A stretch of DNA of 64,000 bases from NCBI GenBank assembly GCA_026119855.1, contig JAOWBW010000322.1:310001-374000 (forward strand), written 5' to 3'. The stretch comes from Campanula takesimana (taxonomy: Eukaryota > Streptophyta > Magnoliopsida > Asterales > Campanulaceae). Both the position numbers and the translations under genes were made by a program. The notes under the pieces are model-generated. The model searched no databases, had not been told where the DNA came from, and worked only from the letters and a program-made list of their open reading frames with translations. Shown here one piece after another: positions 12,501 through 22,400 of the stretch. How positions within the stretch are numbered: the stretch's first letter is position 1; every line of letters begins with the position of its first letter.

Positions 12501-13370
12501 GGTGATTGGGCTTGTCTTTTGACAAATCTTGAGAATCAAGCTAATCAACCCCCCCCCCCCCCCTTCCTCAGGATGGCAAAAAACCGAACCGTCCCAAACA
12601 CACAATGGCCCGACCCTTATGGGAAGGATTTGGTAAGTGTTTTTCTAAACCCCACCGGATTTGGGACGGGGTTCGGGATCACCTCAAACCCTTCCTATTT
12701 AACCCAAACCCGCATGACTTTTAACAACATTTATATAATAATATTTTCTTAAATAAAAAAAAAACATTTATATAAACAAACATAAATTGGAGTCATATGT
12801 GTGTGTGTATATCTCCTATCTATGTTTGTTGATATGAATGTTCTTTTTTATTTTTATATACGCAATATTATAGGTTTTTAACTTTAAAAAGAAAAAATGT
12901 GTTTCTAAATTGAATATTCTCTGTCCTAGAGTACGAGTCAAGCTTTTGTTTTGCACGCTTATTATTAAGAAAACAACAAGAATTGGGTAAATGTTTCAAG
13001 TGGGTTGGGGACATAATTGTCCAAAACTCTATTCACAATGCAAGTGTGTAAAAGTTGGTTAATAAAGTGTTGATTTTTTGTAATTATACAAGCATTAGAA
13101 GGAAAAAGTTGTCCAAAACACTATTCATTGCCATTTTGGGAATGAGACTTTTACTCTGGGACGCACCAAAATGGAAAGTAGGACTCTTATTCTGGGACGG
13201 AGGGAGTAGTAACTTCTCTTACAAGTTTTAGAGTAATTGGGGCAGAAAGGGTTTGAGTTTTAACGTCAGCAGGGGGTTGGGTTTATAGAGTTTTTGCGTT
13301 CGAGGTGGGTATGGGAAATGCCAAACCTGTCCCAAACCTAAACCTGTCCCGTTGTCATCCCTACTCCCCC

Positions 13371-13433
<63 letters not shown>

Positions 13434-14447
13434 TCTCTCTCTCTTTTTGTGGGTGGTGCATGTTCTCCAGTTTCATCTTTTATGGGTTATAAAAGGAACT
13501 GATGGGCAGCATTTTTTGCATTAACCTATGTGCACATATTTAAGTGAATGTTAGTATTATTTTTGAGATAATAACAGAGTGGGGGTATTTGGATTTCTGT
13601 TGCCACACGTCTTAAAAAATCAAGTTGATTGTTGCTCTGTGTGTGTGATGAGTCCTACCAACGATGTATGCTTTTCAGTTTCATCTTGTTATGGAGTTAT
13701 AAAACGATGGGGATGGTGAAAAAGGCGTCAAAGGGTAATAAAGTTAGGAAAACGACATACACGAGTGATGCTACAAAATAGGTACTGTTGCTAATGATAT
13801 CTCCTTACTGGGTTATATAGTTCTACCATTTTTTCATCCAAAACATGTAATTCTGGAGATGTAATATGATAGCTGTAGTTCTTGCAGCAGAAATGGTGAT
13901 TTTGCTGTTTTCTGACGATGTTGATATGGATGTCCTGCCTACTTTCCAAACTTGGGTGTTAACTTTCCGCTAGTTTCATTAGATACCTCCAATTTTTATT
14001 TTTTTTTACCCAAATGAATGTACCCTGTATAATTTGTCCTACAACAAACAATGAACAAGGGAAAAAGAAAAGAGTAAATTTGATTTTTTTTATTTTTTTT
14101 TGAGACATTCATTTTGGGCCGGAGGGAGTAGTCAAGTCAGAATATCTCTTAACTATCCTTTTTTGTTGTTGTTGTTGTTGTTGCAGGAAACGAATGAGAA
14201 CCTTGAGGATGCAGGCAATGAATTAATTCTGACCGATGAGGAGGTTGTAAGATTCCAGATAGGAGAGGTTTTCGCTCATGTACCTAAAGATGAAGTCGAG
14301 AGCAGGATAGATGAAATGAAGGAGATGACGACCAAAAGCTTGCAGAAACTGGATGAAGAGAAGGAATCCATTCTCTCTCAGATGGCAGAGCTGAAAAAGA
14401 TATTGTACGGGAAGTTCAAAGAATCCATAAATCTCGAGGAGGATTAA
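6008..14447 (+). CDS. PFD4: Prefoldin subunit 4
   Basis: Exons are 6008-6016, 6142-6255 and 14187-14447. All introns are GT-AG and phases agree, giving 127 residues, close to the roughly 129 usual for plant PFD4. The start is the ATG giving MQQ. Exon 2 contains the conserved TWEDQQNINKFGRLNNRL and exon 3 the C-terminal helix ending KKILYGKFKESINLEED, both characteristic of PFD4. The protein is a beta-type prefoldin: two coiled-coil helices flank a short hairpin around residues 60-75. In the cytosol the heterohexamer hands unfolded actin and tubulin to the CCT chaperonin; in plants it also acts with DELLA proteins in the nucleus. Intron 2 (6256-14186, 7.9 kb) is swollen by Stowaway and hAT insertions, and its acceptor is preceded by a (GTT)n tract. 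The reading frame is intact, so the gene is probably functional. Confidence 0.93.
6789..7387. mobile_element. Degenerate Stowaway-like MITE interrupted by another MITE
   Basis: The left end CTCACTAATTACACTTTT pairs imperfectly with the right end, where AACTTATAGTGGGACGGAAGGAG precedes TA at 7388-7389. A younger MITE (6955-7294) sits inside. Located in PFD4 intron 2. Confidence 0.65.
6955..7294. mobile_element. Stowaway MITE nested in an older MITE
   Basis: Ends CTCCCTCCGTCCCATT and AATGGGACGGAGAGAG with TA flanks (6953-6954, 7295-7296). The left arm is partly duplicated: the ATTTCAAATTGCAA block occurs twice, near 6968 and 7042. Confidence 0.88.
7388..9060. other. PFD4 intron 2 sequence, no further feature
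   Basis: Single-copy-looking intron sequence. Minus-strand ORFs near 7874-8420 have no domain and no splice support, so I see nothing coding here. Confidence 0.5.
9065..9700. repeat. hAT-like remnants rich in GGTTTGG/GGTTCGG words
   Basis: Two decayed pieces (about 9065-9290 and 9470-9665) repeat GGTTTGGTT, GAACCG and related words like the hAT ends elsewhere in the window. No clean termini or target duplication could be set. Confidence 0.45.
9526..9567. repeat. (TA)n microsatellite
   Basis: An uninterrupted run of about 20 TA units inside the hAT-like remnant. Confidence 0.9.
9839..10719. mobile_element. hAT-type non-autonomous element, about 880 bp
   Basis: Termini TAGGGATGGCAA and TTGCCATCCCTA are inverted repeats. 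Subterminal regions carry repeated CGGGTCGGGT and CCCGACCCG words on the left and GGGTCGGACC and CCAACC words on the right. Flanking octamers GAAACAAG and GTAACCAG agree at 6 of 8 positions, consistent with a decayed 8-bp hAT duplication. The interior contains TC-rich sequence without an ORF of interest. It lies in PFD4 intron 2. Confidence 0.75.
10890..11190 (+). repeat. Imperfect tandem duplication of about 140 bp
   Basis: ACATACTATCTATAACnA and a downstream CTAAGnTGGnTCnGCCCCTnG block occur twice, at about 10915-10995 and 11058-11142, with GC-rich transposon-like words between. A third, weaker echo follows near 11190-11230. Confidence 0.5.
11337..11530 (+). repeat. Direct repeats with an inverted copy beyond the MITE
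   Basis: GGATAGAGAG...ATCAAGAGTCCAA occurs twice, near 11341 and 11501. The segment AATGTTAAGCAAGTAGAAGG at 11383-11402 recurs inverted at about 12387-12406, on the other side of the MITE at 11557-12361. Together these look like the arms of an older inverted-repeat element into which the MITE inserted. Confidence 0.45.
11557..12361. mobile_element. Large Stowaway-type element, about 805 bp
   Basis: Left end CTCCTCATTCCATATTAT, right end ATGGCACGGAGGGAG, with TA on both sides. It is longer than usual for Stowaway, so it may be a composite or contain another insertion. In PFD4 intron 2. Confidence 0.6.
12569..13363. mobile_element. Decayed hAT-like element with nested Stowaway
   Basis: The left end AGGATGGCAAAAAACCGAAC and right end GTTGTCATCCCTA are inverted relatives of the TAGGGATGGCAA termini at 9839. 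The interior repeats CCCAAACC and GGGTTTGG words. A Stowaway (12917-13206) is nested inside. No clean 8-bp duplication is visible. Confidence 0.5.
12917..13206. mobile_element. Stowaway MITE
   Basis: The degenerate left end TTCTCTGTCCTAGAGTACGA pairs with the clean right end CTGGGACGGAGGGAG. TA flanks at 12915-12916 and 13207-13208. Confidence 0.75.
13369..13445 (+). repeat. (CT)n microsatellite
   Basis: About 60 bp of near-perfect CT dinucleotides followed by ACTCTCTCTCT, in PFD4 intron 2. Confidence 0.92.
13985..14128. mobile_element. Stowaway remnant just before PFD4 exon 3
   Basis: The right end ATTTTGGGCCGGAGGGAG is clear, with TA next. The left end is only suggested by ACCCAAATGAATGT near 14008. 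It ends about 60 bp before the exon 3 acceptor. Confidence 0.5.
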
Positions 14448-14648
14448 TCAAATCATTAGTATTTTGTTTGCAAGTATAAAAAAGGATTTAAATCTCTGTT
14501 GTGTTGGAACGTTTTGATTTTGACTGAGAATTAGACCGAGGAACTTGTTTGAATGGATTTTGATTTTCAGTTAGTAACTCTTTGATTGGATTTTGATTTT
14601 TTGCTGTGCTGAACATTTTAACCAGAAAGTTCCTGGTGTAATATTTGC

Positions 14649-14856
14649 TAAGGTTCTAAAAAGCGTCAGGCGCTCGCTAGGCGCCGCAGTTGGGCCTAGC
14701 GCCTAGGCGGGATCTTGGCGGGGCCAAGAATTCAAACATAGTTCTAACATCTTAGGCGGGATCAAGGCGTTTTATGAACGCCTAGCGCCTAGGCGGGGCT
14801 TAAGCGGCCTAGACGGGCTTCTTTTTTTTTATAAGACGGGCTTTTTTAGAACACTG
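14649..14856. mobile_element. Small hAT-like MITE, 208 bp
   Basis: Arms GTTCTAAAAAGCG and the inverse GCTTTTTTAGAAC, with a GC-rich core repeating GGCGCCTAG and CTAGGCGG words. Flanking octamers ATATTTGC and TTATTTGC agree at 7 of 8 positions. It lies 200 bp after the PFD4 stop codon, so it may form part of a transcript end. Confidence 0.7.
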
Positions 14857-15180
14857 TTATTTGCCCTACTTTTACATCCTGACTAAAATAAGACAAGTAT
14901 ACAGGATTTGAGATAACTGCGGTGTGGAGTTAGTTTTATGAAAAAAATGGGTTTTCGTAAGTGTTAGTTTTAAGAAAACCTGTTTTGAAAACAAGTTTTA
15001 CACTAAAACGAGAGTAAAACAAAGTTTTTTTCACGAGATTTTCACTGCGGTGTGACTTCGCACGCATTAATTAAAATGGAATGTAATCCATTTTATCATA
15101 AAATGTTATCCATGTTACCATAAAATGCAATCTATTTAATAAAAGATGCAACTCATTTTATTTTTTATCAGTAAAATGTA

Positions 15181-15598
15181 CTTCCCTTCTCTCGTTTTAG
15201 AGTATGAGTCTTACATTGGTTTTGTACACTTATTAAGAAAACAATAAACAATGGATAAACACTACAAGTGAGTTGATGATATACTTTTCCAAAACATTAT
15301 TCATAATTAATGTAAGTGGGTACAAAAAATAAGTCATCAAGTGTTGAGTTTTTTGTAATTATACAAGCATCATAAAAACAAAGTTACCCAAAATATTATT
15401 CATTATTTGTCATTTTGAGAACAAAATTCTTTTTATAAAATGTACTAAAAAGAGTACACCAAGTAGCTCTTCCTCAAGCGGTATCCGGTGTTAGTTTCTT
15501 ATTATGTGGAAGCCATTTAAGACATTGATTATTAAAAAAAAAAAACCATTTTTTTTAAAAAAACTAAAAAGAGTACAATTCTTACTTTGAACCGATGG
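15181..15598. mobile_element. Stowaway-like MITE with internal insertion
   Basis: The left end CTTCCCTTCTCTCGTTTTAG and right end CGATGGAG plus TA are degenerate. ACTAAAAAGAGTACA occurs twice (near 15445 and 15562), bracketing about 100 bp of extra sequence, as after an insertion with target duplication. Confidence 0.5.
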
Positions 15599-15668
15599 AG
15601 TAATATACGTATGATGATGTAAATTATTTTCTTAATAAATTAACTCATCTATTAAAAAATAAGTAGTA

Positions 15669-15964
15669 CTACCTCCGTCACAGTTTACAGTTTTTACTTT
15701 CCTTTTTAGTATGTTCTATTTTAAGGTTCTTAGTTGTTTTATTCCTTAAATAGCAAAGTATGAATATTGTTTTGGATATTTTTGTCCTCATAAAGTTCAT
15801 ATATTACCAAAAAAAACCATTACTCACCCATCTACTTTTCACATCTTGCTTTATGAATGGATAATTATATCCTCCACATACTACTATTGTTGACTCAAAT
15901 TTGCTTTAGTTTCTTAATAAGCGTGTAAAATCAAACTAAAAACTTTAAACAGGGACAGAGGGAG
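15669..15964. mobile_element. Stowaway MITE
   Basis: CTACCTCCGTCACAGTTTA at the left and AAACAGGGACAGAGGGAG at the right, with TA flanks. Confidence 0.8.
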
Positions 15965-16014
15965 TAATACATTTTTTGTGTAACAGTGCCATGCCTGGAA
16001 TCGATATTTACACC

Positions 16015-16247
16015 CAGGGGCGGACCCAGCTCCAAAATTAAGGGGTTCACAAAATACATAAACAAAAATTATATACAAATTTCTCTTTTTTTTATGTTCT
16101 TTTCTTTTCTTTTGGCAAGGAGTGAGCTGAAACTAGCAAAGAGGGTTCACTTAGTACTAAAAAAAATAAAAAATAATTTTTTTTAACTGTCAACATAAAA
16201 TTAGGGGGTTCACTTCCATCCCTCAGACCTTTTTGGGTCCGCCCCTG
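16015..16247. mobile_element. hAT MITE, 233 bp, in the bZIP promoter
   Basis: The perfect 14-bp inverted termini are CAGGGGCGGACCCA and its complement. A perfect 8-bp duplication TTTACACC (16007-16014, 16248-16255) supports hAT. It lies only 166 bp before the bZIP start codon and so probably lies in the promoter or 5' UTR. Confidence 0.92.
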
Positions 16248-16413
16248 TTTACACCTGATAAGTTTGGGTCAATTATAGCCATAGCATTGGATAAAGTCAA
16301 ATAAAAGTGAATGATGTCCAAGTATTCACTTTAATACCACTAGCTAACTCCTTTACACTTTTATTTAGAGAGAGAAAAGACAAGAGAAAAAAACACGCCA
16401 ATAGGAGAGAGAA

Positions 16414-19400
16414 ATGGATAGGGTGTTCTCAGTGGATGACATGGCGGACCAATTCTGGTCGCCGCCGCCGATACGGCTGTCGTCACAGGTGGCTGCGGCG
16501 GAGGAAAATTCTTCATCGTCTGCGTCTGCTACTGCATCATCATCATCATCCAAGGCGATGATGAATCGGAGCATGTCGGAGTGGGCTTTCCAGAGTTTCC
16601 TCCTTCAGGATGCAGCAGCATCCGCATCGGAATCCTCATCGTCTAGGGCACCTATTGACGTTGTTGAGGTCAAGGATTCCGGCAAGGCCGGCGCCATCAC
16701 AAACTCTAATGTCGCTGGTTTACCCGGCGCCGGTGGTCCTCCCAACGTTCCCATTGATTCCGAGGAATATCAGGCCTATCTCAAGAGTCGTCTCAATTTG
16801 GCTTGTGCAGCTGTTGCTTTGACTCGGGTATTTTTTTTTGATAAATGTGTGTTTTTAAGGTTTTGTTTGCCGATATTTGCGTATTTTTTGTGCTATTTGA
16901 TATTGATTGATTTTACAACATTATGATACCTTAATTCTTATGCAATTGAAAATGAAGAAGCAAAACCAGATTATGAATCAGTCAAGCCAAAGATCCTTCT
17001 CTATTTGTCCATCCCTTAATAAAGGTAGTCTTGATAGAAATTTCTGGAGAAATCTGATGTCCTTAGGATAGCAAAAAATAGTTTCTTAATTCCTTAAGCA
17101 AATACAATCCCTTAAGCTTGGCATATGCTTCATAATTGTTTTCTTAGTTCTCAGACAGCTTACCTTTTTGTCCTTAAGATTAGAAAATTTCTTTTCACTA
17201 AACAAAAGTCTGTTAAATTCTATATCAGAATTCCTATGATTGGCAGATTCCCTTGTTGATTCCTTGCTATAGCTGCTGATCATGAGGATTAGACTAATGT
17301 TATCCATCATTTTAGTATATGTCCCATTTTGTGGAGATTTGTTTTCTGGAAGTCAACCTTTTTCCTTAAAAATTCCTTTCTAGCTGAAATGAATTTATTG
17401 GAAATAAAGTGTACTATACGAGATCACGAGAAAAGGAAGCCCAGTTGAAAAGAAAGAAACAGAGCAAAAATTACAATATGAAAATCAAAAGCTCAGAAAT
17501 AAAAAGAACAAAAATGATTTGCTGGAGCACCGCCCTCTAGGCCCTACTAAAGTTGGTGATTGACCGTCCCACAAAAGACCTGCAAATGGCACAAAGAAAA
17601 GCTAAGTTAAAGACTCTGCCCCTCTAGTTTTATGGAAATAAATAAAGAAAAGGACTTTACCAATACATCCAACAAATTCTACAGCTTGCACCATTCTTGA
17701 ATACCAACATATCCCAAACATACTACTCTAGTACTCTACCACAAGCAGTATACAGTATCATCCTTCTAGTGATGAATGTCATAGACTCTTGTTTAAATCT
17801 TTTGTTTTAACTATCGGAAAGTCTTGCTTGTCAGTGGATTTTATGCTTTTGTTTCATATGGTAGATTCTTCTCGGACAATGCAGTTTCATTTGTTGGCCT
17901 ACTGAAATACTTGGAGAGTCAGTAAGATACCTAAGGGCAAGTTTTATTCATTTCTTTCAGTTGATGGCATCGAGAGTTCAAGGTGAGATTTTGCATGCGC
18001 CTCAAGCAATGGAGGTTAATAACAAACTACTATGAGCAATTGGTGACAAGAGCCATTAAAACAATTAAAACCTTAAGTCGTACGTAAATCTTGTATGTCC
18101 AGACACTGTTACTCTAGATCCATATGAAACAGAATTATATTGGTCATAGTTTTCCCAGGGACCTGCTCATGAAGGATGAGTGTGTCATTACCTGGAAAGG
18201 TTGATGTGAAATTGGTGCAGGATAACAGTTTTAACACTTTGAGAATGCTGCTCAAAGTTGGCTGAAGTAGAAAGTATAGTGGGAGACTCGGGTAGTGTCT
18301 CATTAAAGGGAACTGATTAGGGTTACGCTCAGGTGATGGATATGAATCTATGAGTTTAGGGTCTGTTTGGTGTTGTTAACACTAAGTGAGAACAGTGAGA
18401 ACAGTGATCATCCAGAAGGTTACTCATCTTGCTGGGTAGGGTTAACGGCTTAAGGGTTCCCTAATTATACATTATTGCACTGTCATGTCGGTGCACAGGT
18501 CTGGTTGTGTGTGAATTGCAGAAGATTGGCATCCGATCAGAGCTCCCTTAGGTACCCCACCTAGGGTCCTGGAGCATCACTCTCTAGAGAGCTGCTGCAT
18601 TGGACAATTCAGAGATGCATGTATGTCAAAAAATTCTTGTAGTGTATGCCGAACTGAACATAAGCACTTCATTACAGCAAGTATATGGCAGAAATTAGGT
18701 GTTAAGACGGTGAATACTTGAAGAAGTGAGTCTTTAGGAAATATTTCGAGGGTTTGGAACACACTCAAGAATAGTCCATATATTGAGAATCTGTACTACA
18801 ATGGCAAAACCTGCTTCTTACATCTCATAGGGACTTATTTAAAGTGTGCCATGATGTTAAGGTTGCCCTAATACAGCAAAAGACCAAAACACCCTTACTT
18901 AGAAATCAAACTTCACCCATGCTCTAACCTAAGAAAATGAAAGAAAAACACACACGTTAACAAGACAAGCTGACTGAATCACTAACAATAAGTCTTAAAA
19001 CATGAGACGTAGAACTTTAGGGTGAGCCTGCATCTGCATATATTGTATGTTCACTGATCCGCCAATCAAGGATGTTGAAATTTGCATTATGTCCCTTGAA
19101 CTGGAAGCATTGCGCAGACTTTAGTAAGCTCGTATTACTTCTACACTTCTAAAAAGGATGTTAATTCGTGATTTGATACTAACTAAACACCGGTAAAGAC
19201 CTACCAAACCCGTAGAAAGATGCAAATACCCACCCACTGGTGAAATAAGACACATGAACCGTAGCATGACCCATCTGAAGCAGAAACCAAAGTTACTGAA
19301 AAGCCTCTTTGACTCCAAAAAGTTTAGACAAACTTTATTATAGTGCAGATATATGAGGGCTTGTCCACTTGCTATGCGTACATGAGGACCACATCAAATT

Positions 19401-22400
19401 CGTTGTTCTATAATTTTTTGTTGGGAGAGTGGAGGTTGGCAACAATAGATGCATATATGCACTTGTGATCTGTGTGCTTCATTAGTGTTGTTAGCTTTAT
19501 TCTTCATGCTTACTTTTTCGTATTTTGGGCCTAGTTACCAATAACGGATATTTTGTTGTCTTCTGGAATGTTTAGGCATACATGTTTATATGAATATGTG
19601 ATGATCTCCTAAATATTCTTAAAATGTTTCATTCTTATCCATAGGCATCTTCAATAAGACCTCAAGATTCTGCTATTCAACTTGACAAAGGTTTGCAGGC
19701 ATCCGAAACTTCACAGTTGGGATGTCCTGATCCATCTAATGGTTAGTACTTCCAAGTTTTCTCATTGTCCCTTTATACCCCTCCTTTCTTTCTTTGATTG
19801 GCGGTAAGGTCTAACAAGTTGTTTCTTAAACATTGATGTTATTGTCACCCAATATGCGTCTAATCGCAGTCTTTCATGGCATGATGAGGGGTTAAGTTAG
19901 TGTAAAGGATGATTATGTTGACGTATATTATTGTTGCAATATGTTTCAATTATCTACACAGCATCTGCGTATGATTCATCTATAGGACAAGAGAAGGATG
20001 TCAGTAAACCAATCGGAATCCCTTCCTTGCCAGTCACACAAAAGAAATCTGCAGTACAGGTTAAATCAACCACAAGCGGGTCATCAAGAGAACAGTCTGA
20101 TGATGATGATCTTGAAGGAGAAACAGAAATAACAGATAATATGGACCCTGCTGATGTGAAACGCGTAAGGAGGTAACCATGGTTTCAGGTTTTCATTTGA
20201 TCTCTATGCTTAATCATGCAATGTTAAACTTTGTGCATGATCCTATGTTCAGGGGCAGATTCATTTTTATAATTTTTTTACCATGTGTGTAATAAGATAA
20301 ATAAAATATTCTTGAATAACTTACACTAAAAGTTACTAGCATAGTGGAAGAGTAGCAGCAATTTCATCTTTAGACGCCGGTTCGAATCCCCGCTTTTATT
20401 TCTTTTCTTTTTCATTTCCTGTTAAGACAACCTCATTCACCCTTCTTCTTTTCTTTTCCTTTAACACTCCCCCCCCCCCCCTCTTCTACCCTTCTTCTTC
20501 TCCTTTTAATGGATAAACAGTGAAAGCCGAAAAATCTTAATAATTTATACTCCCTCTGTCCCATACTTATTGCTACCAAATTGGGAGTGCATGGGGATTA
20601 AGAAAATATGTTGGAAAAGTAAGTATTGTGAGTGGGTAGGAGAGAGAAATAAGTTAGTGGATAGTTGTGAGTGGATAGGAGAGAAAAAAGTGAACATTTT
20701 AGGTAAGTAGCATTAAGTATGGGACGCCTAAAATAGAAATAAGTAGCGATAAGTATGGGACGGAGGGAGTAGTCAATTGATCTACCAAAATTGTATGTTA
20801 AAGAGTAATAAATTCTGCACAAATTTATATTTATTACTCCCTCCGTCCCATCTTAAGGGTAAAAAAATTCCATTTTGGGCGTCCCAACTTAAGATTCAAA
20901 ATCCTAAAATGGAAAGTGGGGCCTACATGTCATACTCACAACAATTATCCACTAACTCTTCTCTACCCACTTTCTCTCTCCCACCCAACTATCAAACACT
21001 CACAACACATCACCTTTTTCTTAATTCTATAACCCACCCATTTTTTTATCCTTAAGATGGGACGGAGAGAGTACATGCTTATTTTGAAATATTCATAATA
21101 AGGTTGAAGGATGGTAAATTAAGCAAAAAATTTAACTAAGTTAGCAGAAAAAGATGATAATGTAGAGAGATTGTAAGAATCTAATGTAATTGTTACATCA
21201 AGAAATTAATAATAAAATGACATTCTTACAAATGTATTGTAGTAGTTTATACTGTTATGTTATCATAATTATTGTACATTGAACATATCGGTGAAAATAA
21301 AAATGATTGGTTTGAATTTGAATGATATTATTAGGCCGAATATTTTTTTTGGCCCACACTGAATATAAATGCTAGATCCGTCCTGGATCTGCCACTGCCC
21401 TATGTTGTAAGCCATTTGATTTGCTAGTTTATACCCAGGTATTAAGTTAAATAATACTCCCATAATATCTAAATATACCAAAAATTCTCATTCATGTATG
21501 TTTCCTATGGTTCTTATGTCATTCTCTTCCTATTATTGGTAATTCTTAATTTTGATCTCTTGAGTTAATTCGAGTTAGTGTCTTGTCTTGTAGAATGCTC
21601 TCAAACAGAGAATCTGCTAGGCGATCAAGAAGAAGAAAGCAGGCTCATTTGACCGAGCTTGAGACACAAGTTTGTTCCTTATCTACCCCGTTTAATTACG
21701 AGCTATGATATACTCTCTCCATCCCAGATGACTGTCCATTTTTTTTTTACAGGGAAAGTAAGAATGTTGGCCTTTAAGTACTTTTAGTGTGTCTATGTGT
21801 GTTTGTGTGTGTTTCCTTGATGTCACATTGTGAACTTGGTAACTTTATTAAAATATGGTTACTCATGGGATAATTTTCTGAAAAATAAAATAAAACCGGA
21901 CAGTGATTTTTGAAACGAGGGAGTAGTAAATGACAAAGAGCTTAGTAATATACTATTATCAATCTTTCTTTCTTTCAGGTATCTCAATTAAGGGTTGAAA
22001 ATTCTTCTTTGTCGAAGCGTCTCACTGAGATAATCCAAAAGTACAATGATGCAGCCGTTGACAACAGAGTTCTGAAAGCTGATGTTGAGACGATGAGAGC
22101 CAAAGTTGGTAACTTAGCCTTGATACGCGTTTTAGACTTTCTGCTTCTATCCCCTACTCGGCCATAGCCCAAATAACCAAAATACAACCCACAGTCAGTG
22201 GTGGACCTAAGCATACCTTTAAGGGTGCAAGTGCACCCACTTAATTCAATAGTTTGTCTAGTTCAGTGGTTAAAGTTCTACTCCCTCTGTCCCTAAATGA
22301 ATATCCATTTTCAAGAAAAAAAAATTCTTCCCAAAATGAATGTCTTTTCTAAAAAATAACTGTCCCTAAATGTTATTTACCCAATTTTGTTCACTAGCCT

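Larger units (their letters stand above)
20250..21398. mobile_element. hAT-type element with two nested Stowaways, in bZIP intron 3
   Basis: Left end CAGGGGCAGAT and right end ATCTGCCACTGC are imperfect inverted repeats. A perfect 8-bp duplication CCTATGTT (20242-20249, 21399-21406) flanks it. Inside is a tRNA-like stretch (about 20336-20395) and Stowaways at 20550-20769 and 20837-21071. Confidence 0.82.

Noticed and set aside
13228..13502. Ser/Leu and Arg/Glu repeat ORFs
   Set aside because: Translations of the (CT)n microsatellite on either strand.
18359..18372. Harbinger/Tourist-like end GGGTCTGTTTGGTG
   Set aside because: No inverted partner or TTA/TAA duplication was found within intron 1.
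20336..20395. Candidate tRNA gene
   Set aside because: A and B box words are present, but acceptor and anticodon stems do not pair and there is no terminator context.
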